This document shows positions 52,279 through 61,487 of a stretch of 64,000 bases of DNA, in pieces. Positions within the stretch are counted from its first letter, which is position 1. Each line of letters starts with the position of its first letter. Source of the stretch: an uncultured Alphaproteobacteria bacterium (GTDB lineage Bacteria; Pseudomonadota; Alphaproteobacteria; Rhodospirillales; Rhodospirillaceae); assembly GCA_900079695.1 (NCBI GenBank), contig LT599022.1:2231001-2295000 (forward strand), given 5' to 3'. The position numbers were made by a program, and so were the translations under genes. The notes beneath the pieces were generated by a model that saw only the letters and a list, made by a program, of their open reading frames with translations, had not been told where the DNA came from and searched no databases.

Positions 52279-53172
52279 ATGCGCACCCCTCTCGTCCCCC
52301 TGGCATTCCTGGTGATGTCGTTGACCGCCACCCCCGCACACGCAAGCGACGCCCCGGCGGGCACCTACCGCTTCAAGCTCGGCGATTTCGAGATCGTCGC
52401 GCTCAAGGATGCGGAGAGCCGCCGCCCCCTCGATAAACTGATCGCCAACCCCGAGGAGATCCCGAAAACCGGGGTCACGCCCGAGGATCCCACGACGCTG
52501 CGCGTCAACGCCTTCCTCGTCGATACCGGCAAGGAGCTGGTGATGGTCGATTCCGGCAACGGCGGCAGCGTCGGCCGGACCGTCGCCAACCTCGAGGCGG
52601 CGGGCTACGCGCCCGAGCGGATCGGCACGGTGCTGCTCACCCACCTCCACGGCGACCACGTCGGCGGCATGATCGCCGACGGCAAGCCGACCTTCCCCAA
52701 GGCGCAGGTGTTCGTCGCCCGGCGCGAGGCGGAGTTCTGGATCGACCCGGAGCGGGAAAAGACCGACGCCCGCAAAGCGGGGATGCAGAAGGCGCGCGAA
52801 AGCCTCGCGCCTTACGAGAAGGCGGGGCGGCTGACGCGCTTCGACGGCGCGCGCGAGATCGTGCCCGGCATCACCGCGGTGCCCGCCTACGGCCATACCC
52901 CGGGGCACACCGCGTTCATGCTCGAAAGCCGGGGGGAGAAGCTCCTGGTGTGGGGCGACATCGTGCACGTGCAACAGCTTCAGCTCCCCAACCCGAACGT
53001 CTCGCTGGTGTTCGACGTGGATGCCGACGCGGCGCGCGACACCCGCAAGGCGGTCCTCGCCCGCGCCGCCGCCGAGGGCTATCCGGTCGCGGGCATGCAC
53101 ATGGCCTGGCCCGGCATCGGCCACATCATCCGCAAGAGTGGTGACGGCTACGCCTGGGAGGCGGTGCGGTAG
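52279..53172 (+). CDS. Exported metallo-beta-lactamase fold hydrolase
   Basis: A 297-residue protein with a Sec signal peptide (cleavage near ATPAHA, residues 18-23) and the metal motif LTHLHGDHVGGM near 120-131, then HTPGHTAFM and the GDIVHV aspartate. It belongs to the quorum-quenching-lactonase-like/AHL-lactonase branch of metallo-beta-lactamases. The substrate in the periplasm is unknown. It ends in a clean terminator and has its own ribosome site (GAGGAG). Confidence 0.87.
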   Translation: MRTPLVPLAFLVMSLTATPAHASDAPAGTYRFKLGDFEIVALKDAESRRPLDKLIANPEEIPKTGVTPEDPTTLRVNAFLVDTGKELVMVDSGNGGSVGRTVANLEAAGYAPERIGTVLLTHLHGDHVGGMIADGKPTFPKAQVFVARREAEFWIDPEREKTDARKAGMQKARESLAPYEKAGRLTRFDGAREIVPGITAVPAYGHTPGHTAFMLESRGEKLLVWGDIVHVQQLQLPNPNVSLVFDVDADAARDTRKAVLARAAAEGYPVAGMHMAWPGIGHIIRKSGDGYAWEAVR

Positions 53173-53201
53173 CGCCGTTCCGGGACGACACCAAGGTTTC
53201 A

Positions 53202-53228
53202 CGCCCGGATGTTTCCTCCGGGCGTTTT
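53202..53228 (+). terminator. Rho-independent terminator
   Basis: CGCCCGGA pairs with TCCGGGCG over 8 bp around a 7-nt loop, immediately followed by TTTT. It lies 30 bp after the stop of the exported hydrolase gene. Confidence 0.9.
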
Positions 53229-53287
53229 CGTAGCTTATGCTGGACGGCGCGCCGCTCCGGCGCACACTCGGAACGGAGACCCCGGAA

Positions 53288-54373
53288 ATGCGAGTTCTCA
53301 CCCTTGGCGGCGCGATGATCGACACGATCGCGATCATCTCCAGCGACCGCATCGAGCGCATGGCGATGTCCAACGCCGACAGTTCCTACCTGCTGCTCGA
53401 AGAGGGCACCAAGATCGAGGCCCAGGACGTCTCGACCCACTGCGGCGGCGGCGGCATCAACGCCGCGGTGGCGATGGCCCGCCTCGGGCTCGACGTCGCG
53501 ACCCTGGTCAAGCTCGGCCGCGACCAGCGCGCCGAAACCCTGCTCACCTCGCTGATGGCCGAGGGCGTCTCGACCCGCTGGGTGGTGCGCGACGGCCGCG
53601 CCCCCACCGGCGCGTCGGTGCTGATTTCCTCCCACGACCGCAACGCCGGGGTGTTCACCTTCCGCGGCGCCAACACCCTGCTCGAAGCCGCCGACCTGCG
53701 CGAGGAGGCGTTCGGCGTGGACGTCGTCTACGTCTCCAACCTTTCCAACAAATCGGCCGAGATGTTCCCCCACATCGTCGAGACCGCGAAGCGCAACCGC
53801 GCGCTGGTGGCGGTCAACCCCGGCCTGCGCCAGCTCTCCGCCTATTGGCCGACGGTCGAGGCGCTGCTGCCGAAGATCGACGTTCTCGCGATCAACCGCA
53901 CCGAGGCGGCGACGATCGTGCCGCACCTCGTCGCCCGCTTCGGCGAGGGCGGCCAGCGCCTCGCGGGCGACGACCTGCCGTTCCTCGCCGCACGCGGCCT
54001 GCGCGGCGGCGGTTTCGACATGAGCCTGGCGGGGTTCCTCGCGGCGATGGCGAAGCTCGGGCTCGGCCGCCTGGTGCTCACCGACGGCGACCGCGGCGCC
54101 TACGTCGGCGACGGCAAGGAGATGCTGTTCTGCCCGGCGTCGCCGTGCGAAACGGTCGGCACCGCTGGCGCGGGCGACGCCTTCGCCAGCACCTTCACCG
54201 CCGCCCTCGCCCACGGCTGGAGCGTCGAGGACGGCCTCAAGGCCGCCACCCTCAACGCCGCGTCGGTGATCGGCTACGTCGACACCCAGACCGGCCTGCT
54301 CGGCCATCAGGCGCTGCGCCAACGGATGGCGGAAACCGAACTCGACCTCCGCCGCTGGCCGCTGGAAGGGTAG
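53288..54373 (+). CDS. PfkB family carbohydrate kinase
   Basis: A 361-residue sugar kinase of the ribokinase fold: N-terminal GGAMIDTIA, GGGGINAAVAMARLG near residue 55-69 and the catalytic anion-hole motif TAGAGDAFAS near 295-304. Length is greater than the usual 300-330, owing to an insert near 200-240. The sugar cannot be told. The start at 53288 has GGAGA eight bases upstream; the open frame from 53237 reads through the terminator region. Confidence 0.88.
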   Translation: MRVLTLGGAMIDTIAIISSDRIERMAMSNADSSYLLLEEGTKIEAQDVSTHCGGGGINAAVAMARLGLDVATLVKLGRDQRAETLLTSLMAEGVSTRWVVRDGRAPTGASVLISSHDRNAGVFTFRGANTLLEAADLREEAFGVDVVYVSNLSNKSAEMFPHIVETAKRNRALVAVNPGLRQLSAYWPTVEALLPKIDVLAINRTEAATIVPHLVARFGEGGQRLAGDDLPFLAARGLRGGGFDMSLAGFLAAMAKLGLGRLVLTDGDRGAYVGDGKEMLFCPASPCETVGTAGAGDAFASTFTAALAHGWSVEDGLKAATLNAASVIGYVDTQTGLLGHQALRQRMAETELDLRRWPLEG

Positions 54374-54381
54374 AACGGCGC

Positions 54382-56145
54382 CTATTCGCAGGCCCTGCGC
54401 GGCGTATCGGGAAGAACGCTCAACACCCGGTCGCCGACCCGGAGGTTGGGCAGCACGGGCGGTTCCGGCGCGAACCCGCCGGCCGCCAGTGCCCGGCGCA
54501 CCTCGTCGCAATACTCGCCGCCGACCAGTTTGCCGAGCAACCGCCAACCGCCCCCGGTCACGGGGTCGAACACCGAGGCGCGACCGCCGTCGTAGAACAC
54601 CGCACTGTCCGGCCGGTCGGCGGCGAAGCGGACGAAGATCAGCTGACAGTGCCGTCTGTCCGCGCGTGGCGGACAGGTCGGACCGTCATTGATCCGCGTC
54701 GCGAGGATCGCGTCGATGAGCGGATCGGGCGCCGTCCGCCCGTTCGGCAGAATTTCGACCACGCGACGGAAATCGTCGCGACCGGAGAGCTTCGGCTGCG
54801 GCTGGAAACGCAGGGTTTGCGCCAGCGCCGCCTGCGCACCCTGGCGCGCCGCCGCCGGAGCCGCGGCATCCGCGGCCAGACCTTCGAGCGCCGCGCGGCC
54901 CCAACGCGCGCCGTCGAACTTCAGCGCCGTGTAGTCGAATCTATCCGGCGGGACCGCGCCGCGCTGCAGCCGGGCCGACTGATCGGCCACCATCAATCGG
55001 GCCGGATCGGCGACCGGCGTCAGCAGCGCCAGCATCGCCGCCACGAACGCCGCAAGAGCGGCGAGGTTGGTCGCCGCCAGCCGCTTCGACCACGCCCCAC
55101 GCGCCGTCGCCGCCAGCAGATAGCCCGCGCCGGGCACCGCCGCGATTCCGATCGTCGCCGCGCCCTCGATGCGTTCGGCGCTCCAGCCGTATTGGCCGAC
55201 GCGCACCGACAGCCCCCAGGCGGCAAGCCCGACCAGCGGCAGGATTTCGAATGCCGCCACCCGCACGGCGAGGCCGCGCACCCCTCGCGGCGGCGCTTCG
55301 CCGTCCTGACAGGCGCAGTTGAGAAACGCCGCCAGCGCCGCCGCCATGCCGAGCAGCAGGCTCGCCGACATCCGCGACTTCCACAGATCGGCCAGCGACA
55401 CGAACGGCAGGCCGATCAGGAAGATCGCGACCACCAGCGCCGCCACCGGCAGCAGCCACGAGAACAGCCCCAGCAACACGCTGCGGACGCCCGCGATCAG
55501 CGCGGGCCGGGCATCGAGCAGCAGCAGCCCGGCGGCGAACGCCAGGGTTCCGGCGGGATAGGAGAACCAGCGGCGCTGCAGCAACTGCTCGAGAAACTCG
55601 ATCTGCACCAGCTTGAGCAGCGCCGCGCCCGCAAACAGCACCAGCCAGAACGCGCCGACGAACGCCGCCGTCAGCCCCAGTTGCAGCAGGGTGCGGGTGG
55701 CGGTTTCGAACACCTCGGCATAGGCGGGCCGAAAGCGCCGCGCCCGCAGCGCCGGAACCGCCAGCGCCTGGGCGGCGAACAGCGCCGCGCCGAGCGCGAA
55801 CCAGACGCCCGGCCGCGGCCAGACGGACGATTCGGACGGCCAGTGCGGAACCGTGCCGCGGGTGGCGGCATGAACGCCGACCGCCGCCGTCGCCAGCGCC
55901 GCCGCCGCCAGCCAGGCGAACGCCACGCGCCGCGGCAGGCGCGGCAGGGCGAGCATCGCCAACGGCGGCAGGAAGGTGCAGAGCAACGCCAGCGGCCGGA
56001 ACAGCGTCGGGACCGTGGCGGGCCAGGTCGGGCTTTCGGCGGCGGCGGCCGACAGCAGGCAAAGGCCGATGCCCTGCGCCAGCGCCAGTCCGGCGTACCC
56101 CGCTCCCCTGGTCTTCAGAGTCCGCAATTCGTCGTCCGCGTTCAT
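54382..56145 (-). CDS. DUF4153 family membrane protein
   Basis: A 587-residue protein with roughly a dozen membrane helices in the first 420 residues (ALAQGIGLCLLSAA, VWFALGAALFAAQALAVPAL, ALLKLVQIEFLEQLLQRRWF) and a soluble C-terminal domain of about 165 residues with cysteines in CPPRADRRHCQL. Architecture fits the DUF4153 family. Function unknown. The start at 56145 has AGGAGG five bases upstream. It is convergent with the kinase gene and divergent from cydA. Confidence 0.8.
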   Translation of the reverse strand: MNADDELRTLKTRGAGYAGLALAQGIGLCLLSAAAAESPTWPATVPTLFRPLALLCTFLPPLAMLALPRLPRRVAFAWLAAAALATAAVGVHAATRGTVPHWPSESSVWPRPGVWFALGAALFAAQALAVPALRARRFRPAYAEVFETATRTLLQLGLTAAFVGAFWLVLFAGAALLKLVQIEFLEQLLQRRWFSYPAGTLAFAAGLLLLDARPALIAGVRSVLLGLFSWLLPVAALVVAIFLIGLPFVSLADLWKSRMSASLLLGMAAALAAFLNCACQDGEAPPRGVRGLAVRVAAFEILPLVGLAAWGLSVRVGQYGWSAERIEGAATIGIAAVPGAGYLLAATARGAWSKRLAATNLAALAAFVAAMLALLTPVADPARLMVADQSARLQRGAVPPDRFDYTALKFDGARWGRAALEGLAADAAAPAAARQGAQAALAQTLRFQPQPKLSGRDDFRRVVEILPNGRTAPDPLIDAILATRINDGPTCPPRADRRHCQLIFVRFAADRPDSAVFYDGGRASVFDPVTGGGWRLLGKLVGGEYCDEVRRALAAGGFAPEPPVLPNLRVGDRVLSVLPDTPRRACE

Positions 56146-56279
56146 CCGCGCCTCCTGCTCGTCCGCCGCGGCAGTATTCGCCGCTCCGCGCCCGGCGGCA
56201 AGACATCGCGCATGGACATCCGACTCGGTGAACGCCATATCCCTGCGGACGCCCGGCGACCGTAACCCGTGGAGACCCC

Positions 56280-57710
56280 ATGTTCGGCCTCACCGCCCTC
56301 GAACTGGCGCGCATTCAGTTCGGCTTCACCATCTCGTTCCACATCGTCTTTCCCGCGATCACCATCGGCCTCGCGAGCTACCTCACCGTCCTCGAAGCGC
56401 TGTGGTTGTGGAAAAAGGACGAAACCTACCGCGTCCTCTATCAGTACTGGCTGAAGATCTTCGCGGTGAACTTCGCGATGGGGGTGGTGTCGGGCATCGT
56501 CATGGCCTACCAGTTCGGCACCAACTGGAGCTACTACTCGTCGTTCGCGGGCGGCGTCACCGGGCCGCTGCTGACCATGGAGGTGCTGACCGCGTTCTTC
56601 CTCGAGGCGGGGTTCCTCGGGGTGATGCTGTTCGGCATGAGCAAGGTGGGCCCCGGCCTGCACCTGTTTTCCACCGCAATGGTGGCGCTCGGCACGCTGA
56701 TCTCCGCCACCTGGATTCTCGCCTCCAACAGTTGGATGCACACGCCGCAGGGCTTCGAGATCGTCGACGGCCGGGTGGTGCCGACCGACTGGCTGGCGGT
56801 GATTTTCAACCCTTCCTTCCCCTACCGGCTGGTCCATATGGTGATCGCCGCCTACCTCGCCACCGCGCTGTTCGTCGGCGCTGCGGGGGCGTGGCACGTT
56901 CTCAAGGGGCACGCCACCCCGGCGATCCGCACGATGCTGTCGATGGCGCTGTGGATGGCGTTGCTGGTGACGCCGGTGCAGATGGTGGCGGGCGACCTCC
57001 ACGGCCTCAACACCCTCGAATACCAACCCGCCAAGATCGCCGCGATCGAGGGCCACTGGGAGGACGAAGGCGAACCCGGCACGCCGCTCACGCTGTTCGG
57101 CTGGCCGGACATGACCGGCGAGGTGACCCGCTTCAAGGTCGAGGTGCCGCGCCTCGGCGGGCTGATCCTCACCCACGACTGGGACGGCGAGATCCCCGGC
57201 CTCAAGGACTTCGCCCCCGAGGACCGGCCGAATTCGACGATCGTGTTCTGGAGCTTCCGCATCATGGTCGGGCTTGGCCTGCTGATGCTCGCCGTCGGCC
57301 TGTGGAGCGCGTGGCTGCGATGGCGCGGGCGGCTCTACGACTGTCGGCCGTTCCTGCGCTTCTGCGTGGCGATGGGGCCTTCGGGCGTGGTCGCCATCCT
57401 GGCGGGCTGGTACACCACCGAAATCGGCCGCCAGCCGTGGGTGGTCTACGGCTACCAACGCACCGCCGACGCGGTCTCCGGCCACTCGGCGCTGTCGCTG
57501 TCGGTATCTCTGGCGCTGTTCGTGGCGATCTACGCGGCGGTATTCGGCACCGGAGTGGTCTACATGCTCAAGATCGTCGGCAAGGGACCGGAGGCGGTGC
57601 GCGCCGACGAACCGGAGGAGTCCGACGCCGATCAGGCGAAACGGCCATCGCGCCCGCTCAGCGCCGCGCCCGACCGGGTGGACGCGCCGCGCGCGCCGAA
57701 GGAGGTCTGA
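56280..57710 (+). CDS. cydA: Cytochrome bd-type ubiquinol oxidase subunit I (CIO type)
   Basis: A 476-residue subunit I with the quinol site and the haem ligands: His in FTISFHIVFP (near residue 21), His in RLVHMVIAA (near 186) and Met in the later helices, plus GRQPW near 386. The Q-loop is the short form of cyanide-insensitive (CioA) oxidases. It reduces O2 to water with high affinity, useful for guarding oxygen-sensitive enzymes. The C-terminal 40 residues are a hydrophilic tail. Confidence 0.94.
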   Translation: MFGLTALELARIQFGFTISFHIVFPAITIGLASYLTVLEALWLWKKDETYRVLYQYWLKIFAVNFAMGVVSGIVMAYQFGTNWSYYSSFAGGVTGPLLTMEVLTAFFLEAGFLGVMLFGMSKVGPGLHLFSTAMVALGTLISATWILASNSWMHTPQGFEIVDGRVVPTDWLAVIFNPSFPYRLVHMVIAAYLATALFVGAAGAWHVLKGHATPAIRTMLSMALWMALLVTPVQMVAGDLHGLNTLEYQPAKIAAIEGHWEDEGEPGTPLTLFGWPDMTGEVTRFKVEVPRLGGLILTHDWDGEIPGLKDFAPEDRPNSTIVFWSFRIMVGLGLLMLAVGLWSAWLRWRGRLYDCRPFLRFCVAMGPSGVVAILAGWYTTEIGRQPWVVYGYQRTADAVSGHSALSLSVSLALFVAIYAAVFGTGVVYMLKIVGKGPEAVRADEPEESDADQAKRPSRPLSAAPDRVDAPRAPKEV

Positions 57711-57712
57711 CC

Positions 57713-58723
57713 ATGGGAATCGACCTGCCGGTGATCTGGGCGGTGATCATCGCCTTCTCGCTGATGATGTACGTGGTGATGGACGGGTTCGACCTCGGCA
57801 TCGGCCTGCTGTTCCCGTTCGTCGCGCCGGGCGAGCGCCGCGACACGATGATGAACACCGTCGCGCCGGTATGGGACGGCAACGAAACCTGGCTGGTGAT
57901 GGGCGGCGCGGGTCTGCTCGCCGCCTTTCCGGTCGCCTACGCGGTGATCCTGCCCGCGCTCTACTTCCCGCTCCTGATCATGCTCGCCGGACTGATTCTG
58001 CGGGGCGTCGCCTTCGAGTTCCGCTTCAAGGCCGACGCGGCGCACCGGCCGATCTGGGACAAGGCGTTCGCGGGCGGGTCCTACGCCGCCACCTACTGCC
58101 AGGGCCTCGCCCTCGGCGCGTTCATCAACGGTTTCCAGGTCGAGGACGGCGCATTCGCGGGCGGACCGCTCGACTGGCTGACGCCGTTCTCGGTGTTCAC
58201 CGGCTTCGGCCTGCTCGCCGCCTACGCCCTGCTCGGCTGCACCTGGCTGATCATGAAGACGGTGGGCGACCTGCACGCGCGGATGGTGGCGCTGGCGCGG
58301 CCGCTGACGCTGATCCTGCTCGCGGCGATCGGGCTCGTGAGCCTGTGGACGCCGCTCGCGCATCCGGCGATCGCGGCGCGTTGGTTCACCCTGCCCAACC
58401 TGCTGTTCTTCCTGCCGGTACCGCTGCTGGTGCTGGTAGCGACCTGGGCGCTGCTGCGCGCGCTGCGCGCCGAGACGCCGAACGCCACGCCGTTCCTCCT
58501 CACCCTCGGCCTGCTGTTCCTCGGCTATTCGGGCCTCGGCATCAGCCTCTGGCCCAACATCGTGCCGCCCGACATCGGCATCCGCGAGGCCGCCGGGCCG
58601 CCGCAGAGCCTCGGCTTCACCCTCGTCGGCGCGCTCCTGATCATTCCGGTGATCCTCGGCTATACCGCCTGGGCCTATTACGTGTTTCGCGGCAAGGTCA
58701 AGGCGGGGGAGCATTACCATTGA
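57713..58723 (+). CDS. cydB: Cytochrome bd-type ubiquinol oxidase subunit II (CIO type)
   Basis: A 336-residue subunit II with about nine helices; the N-terminal VVMDGFDLGIG and WDGNETWLVMGGAGLLAAFP motifs are diagnostic. It lies 2 nt after cydA with an AAGGAGG site and overlaps the following small gene at its stop. Confidence 0.95.
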   Translation: MGIDLPVIWAVIIAFSLMMYVVMDGFDLGIGLLFPFVAPGERRDTMMNTVAPVWDGNETWLVMGGAGLLAAFPVAYAVILPALYFPLLIMLAGLILRGVAFEFRFKADAAHRPIWDKAFAGGSYAATYCQGLALGAFINGFQVEDGAFAGGPLDWLTPFSVFTGFGLLAAYALLGCTWLIMKTVGDLHARMVALARPLTLILLAAIGLVSLWTPLAHPAIAARWFTLPNLLFFLPVPLLVLVATWALLRALRAETPNATPFLLTLGLLFLGYSGLGISLWPNIVPPDIGIREAAGPPQSLGFTLVGALLIIPVILGYTAWAYYVFRGKVKAGEHYH

Positions 58724-58854
58724 GCGGGCGCGGCCTGCCCCGCCGCCTCGCCTGGATGGCGGCGCTGTGGTGCCTGGGCGTCGCCGCGGTCGGCGCGGCC
58801 GCGCTGCTGCTGCGCCTGCTGATGACCGCCGCGGGAATGACCACGCCATCATGA
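58720..58854 (+). CDS. DUF2474 small membrane protein of the bd oxidase, TTG start
   Basis: A 44-residue single-helix protein (RRLAWMAALWCLGVAAVGAA then LLLRLLM) of the DUF2474 type, the small third gene that commonly follows CIO-type cydAB and is probably a CydX-like structural subunit. It starts with TTG overlapping the cydB stop (TTGA), with GGGGAG eight bases upstream. Confidence 0.85.
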   Translation: MSGRGLPRRLAWMAALWCLGVAAVGAAALLLRLLMTAAGMTTPS

Positions 58855-58867
58855 CCCGAGCCCGCCC

Positions 58868-59545
58868 GTGACCGAACTCCTCGCCGCCCTCGCCGTTTTC
58901 GTCGCCCTGCATTCGGTGCCCGCGCTGCCCGCGATCCGCGCCCGTCTGATCGCCCGCATCGGCCGCGCGCCCTACCTCGCCGTCTATTCGCTGGCTTCGC
59001 TGCTTTCGCTCGCATGGGTGTTTCACGCCGCGCTGCGCATGGATGACGTGCCGCTGTGGGATACGCAACTCTGGCAAGGCCACCTCACCCTGGTCGCCGC
59101 GCCGCTCGGCCTGTTCCTGGTGATCGCCGGGCTCGCGAGCGCCAATCCGGCGTCGATCACCCTGCGCCGCGGCGGAGCCCCGGGGGCGATCGTCGCGATC
59201 ACGCGCCATCCGGTGCTGTGGGGGTTCCTGCTGTGGTCGCTCGGCCATCTCGCCCCCAACGGCGACCTCGGCTCGCTGATCCTGTTCGGCGGCTTCGCGC
59301 TGTTCTCGGCGGTCGGGGTGCCGGTGCTCGAACGGCGCGCACGTCGCCGCCTCGGCGCGACGTGGCCGACGTTCGCCGCCGCAACCTCGGTCCTGCCGTT
59401 CGCGGCGGCGCTCGGGGGGCGGACGCGGCTGCGGTTCGATACGCCGATGCTGGCGTCCGCCGCGCTCGCCGCGCTGCTCACCGCATGGCTGATCTGGGGC
59501 GGCCATGCGGATCTGTTCGGCGTCGATCCGCGCATCTTCCTTTAG
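58868..59545 (+). CDS. NnrU family membrane protein
   Basis: A 225-residue membrane protein with about six helices and the NnrU pattern: the N-terminal LHSVPALPAIRARLIARIG, and ITRHPVLWGFLLWSLGHLAPNGD near residue 115-137, which resembles the isoprenylcysteine-methyltransferase-like core. NnrU was first tied to nitric-oxide and nitrite metabolism, but its activity is unknown. It follows DUF2474 by 13 nt and is probably in the oxidase operon. Confidence 0.85.
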   Translation: MTELLAALAVFVALHSVPALPAIRARLIARIGRAPYLAVYSLASLLSLAWVFHAALRMDDVPLWDTQLWQGHLTLVAAPLGLFLVIAGLASANPASITLRRGGAPGAIVAITRHPVLWGFLLWSLGHLAPNGDLGSLILFGGFALFSAVGVPVLERRARRRLGATWPTFAAATSVLPFAAALGGRTRLRFDTPMLASAALAALLTAWLIWGGHADLFGVDPRIFL

Positions 59546-60009
59546 AGAAATCCGATCCATCGCCCGGCGAGCAGCACCCCCGGCCACAACAGCGCCGAGA
59601 GCGCGGCGTGCGCCCGCACCCGCGGCGTCACGCCGCCGCCCGCCAGCGCCGCGCGCCACCCCGCCCCGGCATGCTGCGCCGCGACGTTGGCCAGCGCCAG
59701 CGTCAGCAGGCCGAGCTTCCACAGGAACGCGGGATTGGCGAGATACGCCCCGGGCTTGACGCTGAACAGCCACAGGCCGGTGCCGAGCGCCAGCCCCAAC
59801 CCCGCCGCCGCCGCGCGCGTCAGCACCGGCGCGAGCACGGCGAGCGGCGCGCGAAACGCCCCGAGCAGACGCAGGTCGAGCGGCAGGATCGCCCCCACCA
59901 GCAGCCCGAGGCCGAGAACGTGCAGGGCGTTGACGACGAGATAGGCGACGTAGGACCGCTGCAGCCAGACCGCGCCCGGCCACGCCGCCAGCGCCTCCGC
60001 CCAGGTCAT
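59542..60009 (-). CDS. Membrane protein, probably DUF6644 family
   Basis: A 155-residue protein of four membrane helices (YVAYLVVNALHVLGLGLLVGA, LTRAAAAGLGLALGTGLWLFS, FLWKLGLLTLALANV). I associate this pattern with DUF6644. It overlaps the preceding exported DUF6152-like gene by 4 nt (ATGA), a pair often found together, and its end overlaps the convergent nnrU end by 4 bp. Function unknown. Confidence 0.7.
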   Translation of the reverse strand: MTWAEALAAWPGAVWLQRSYVAYLVVNALHVLGLGLLVGAILPLDLRLLGAFRAPLAVLAPVLTRAAAAGLGLALGTGLWLFSVKPGAYLANPAFLWKLGLLTLALANVAAQHAGAGWRAALAGGGVTPRVRAHAALSALLWPGVLLAGRWIGFL

Positions 60010-60389
60010 CGGTCGATGCGTTCCGGATACATGTCGTAGTTGCGGCCGCCGATGGTGATGCGCACCGCCTTCATGTGCGCCGCCCCCGGCTCCCGCGAGC
60101 GGTTGCCGAGCACCGTCACCGCGTCGCCGGGCCTGGCGCTTTCGGCGGTGAAGCCCGAGCGTTCGGTCTGCCCGGGGTTGCCGAGGTCGACCTGCCAGAC
60201 CCGGCCGTCGGCCGCCTCCACCCGCAACACCGGATGCGGCGGCGCCATCGAGATCTCGCGGATCGTGCCTTCGAGAGTGGTCTGCTCGCCTTCCGCCCAC
60301 GACCAGCCGTGATGGGCGAACGCCGGAGCGGATGCGGCGAGAACGAGTGCGGCGGCGGCGAGCGCGCGCCGGAACGGGGTCGGGAGCAT
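60006..60389 (-). CDS. Exported protein, probably DUF6152 family
   Basis: A 127-residue protein with a signal peptide (cleavage after AFA, near residue 25) leaving an N-terminal His-His-Gly on the mature chain, a possible metal-binding end. The beta-rich remainder (TLEGTIREISMAPPHPVLRVEAADGRVWQVDLG) fits DUF6152. It is coupled to the four-helix membrane gene. Function unknown. Confidence 0.75.
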   Translation of the reverse strand: MLPTPFRRALAAAALVLAASAPAFAHHGWSWAEGEQTTLEGTIREISMAPPHPVLRVEAADGRVWQVDLGNPGQTERSGFTAESARPGDAVTVLGNRSREPGAAHMKAVRITIGGRNYDMYPERIDR

Positions 60390-60525
60390 GGTCCGGCCTC
60401 CTCGGGGTTGCGAAGGGTCCCCCCGCTCCCGGATATGCGGTGGCCCGCGCCGCCGGTCAACTCGGATTGTCTCGACGCACGCCGCCGTGCTAGTGATCCG
60501 GAAACGTCATCCGGAGGACCGGCCC

Positions 60526-60963
60526 ATGGATCGCTTCACCGTTTCGCTCGAAGAGGACCTGCTGGCGCGCTTCGACGCCCACATCCGCCGCCGCGGTTAC
60601 GTCAACCGCTCGGAGGCGGTGCGCGACATCCTGCGCCGCACCCTGGAGGCGGAGCGCCTGGAAACCGAGGACGGCGACTGCATCGCCAGCCTCTCCTACG
60701 TCTACGACCATCAGGCGCGCGAGCTGGCGCGGCGGCTGACCGAAACCGCCCACGCCCACCACGACCTCACCCTTTCCACCCTGCACGTCCACCTCGACCA
60801 CGACACCTGCATGGAAACCAGCATCCTCAAGGGTCCGGCCTCGGCGGTGCGGCGCTATGCCGAGGCGGTGATGGCCGAAACCGGCGTGCGCCACGGCGCG
60901 CTCAACGCGGTACCGGTGGACGACGCCGCCCTTCCGCATACCCACCACACACCGAAAAGCTGA
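60526..60963 (+). CDS. nikR: Nickel-responsive regulator NikR
   Basis: A 145-residue ribbon-helix-helix repressor: DNA-binding MDRFTVSLEEDLLARFDAHI at the N-terminus and an ACT-like nickel-binding domain. The four high-affinity nickel ligands of E. coli NikR, His76, His87, His89 and Cys95, are all present at the same residue numbers. The Arg at position 3 contacts the operator. A perfect NikR operator lies upstream of nikK in this window, so the target is directly visible. It is divergent from the DUF6152-like gene. Confidence 0.95.
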   Translation: MDRFTVSLEEDLLARFDAHIRRRGYVNRSEAVRDILRRTLEAERLETEDGDCIASLSYVYDHQARELARRLTETAHAHHDLTLSTLHVHLDHDTCMETSILKGPASAVRRYAEAVMAETGVRHGALNAVPVDDAALPHTHHTPKS

Positions 60964-61060
60964 GCCCGACGGCGCGCGCGAACATGGCGCATCACGCATT
61001 GCACGGATGCATCGAGCGGCGCACTCTCCTCTCAGCCCTGAGCCGAACGAGGAACCGACA

Positions 61061-61483
61061 ATGCCGCTGGTGGATCTGCACTACCCCGAGGGATGCATCG
61101 ACGATGCCCGCATCGCCCGCATCGCCGGACGCATCGCCGCGGCGGCGCGCGAAGCCGAAGGCCTGCCCGATACCCCCGCGGCACGTGCGATTTCGATCGT
61201 CAACTGCAACGCCCTCCGACACGTCTTCGTCGACGGGAAGAGGTGCGAGACCGCCCGCTTTCAGGTCGTCGTCCATGCCTTCGCCGATGCTCTCGACGAC
61301 GCGGCGAAGCGACGGCTGGTGGCTCGGGTGACGGCGGCCTTCGTCGAGGAATGCCCGGACTGCAGCGACGGACGGAACGTCTGGTGCCTGATCGACGCGC
61401 TCGCGCCCGGGAGCTTCGCCGCCGCGGGCACCCTGATCGATCTCGCCCGGGTACGGGCGATGACCGGCGCGGATCCGATCTAG
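61061..61483 (+). CDS. Tautomerase-fold protein
   Basis: A 140-residue protein beginning Met-Pro-Leu-Val, so Met removal would expose a catalytic Pro1, as in 4-oxalocrotonate tautomerase and CHMI relatives. Two beta-alpha-beta units (residues 1-60 and 62-125) are visible. The start at 61061 has GAGGA seven bases upstream. The substrate is unknown. It stands between nikR and the nickel-uptake genes but on the opposite strand to the latter. Confidence 0.65.
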   Translation: MPLVDLHYPEGCIDDARIARIAGRIAAAAREAEGLPDTPAARAISIVNCNALRHVFVDGKRCETARFQVVVHAFADALDDAAKRRLVARVTAAFVEECPDCSDGRNVWCLIDALAPGSFAAAGTLIDLARVRAMTGADPI

Positions 61484-61487
61484 CCCG

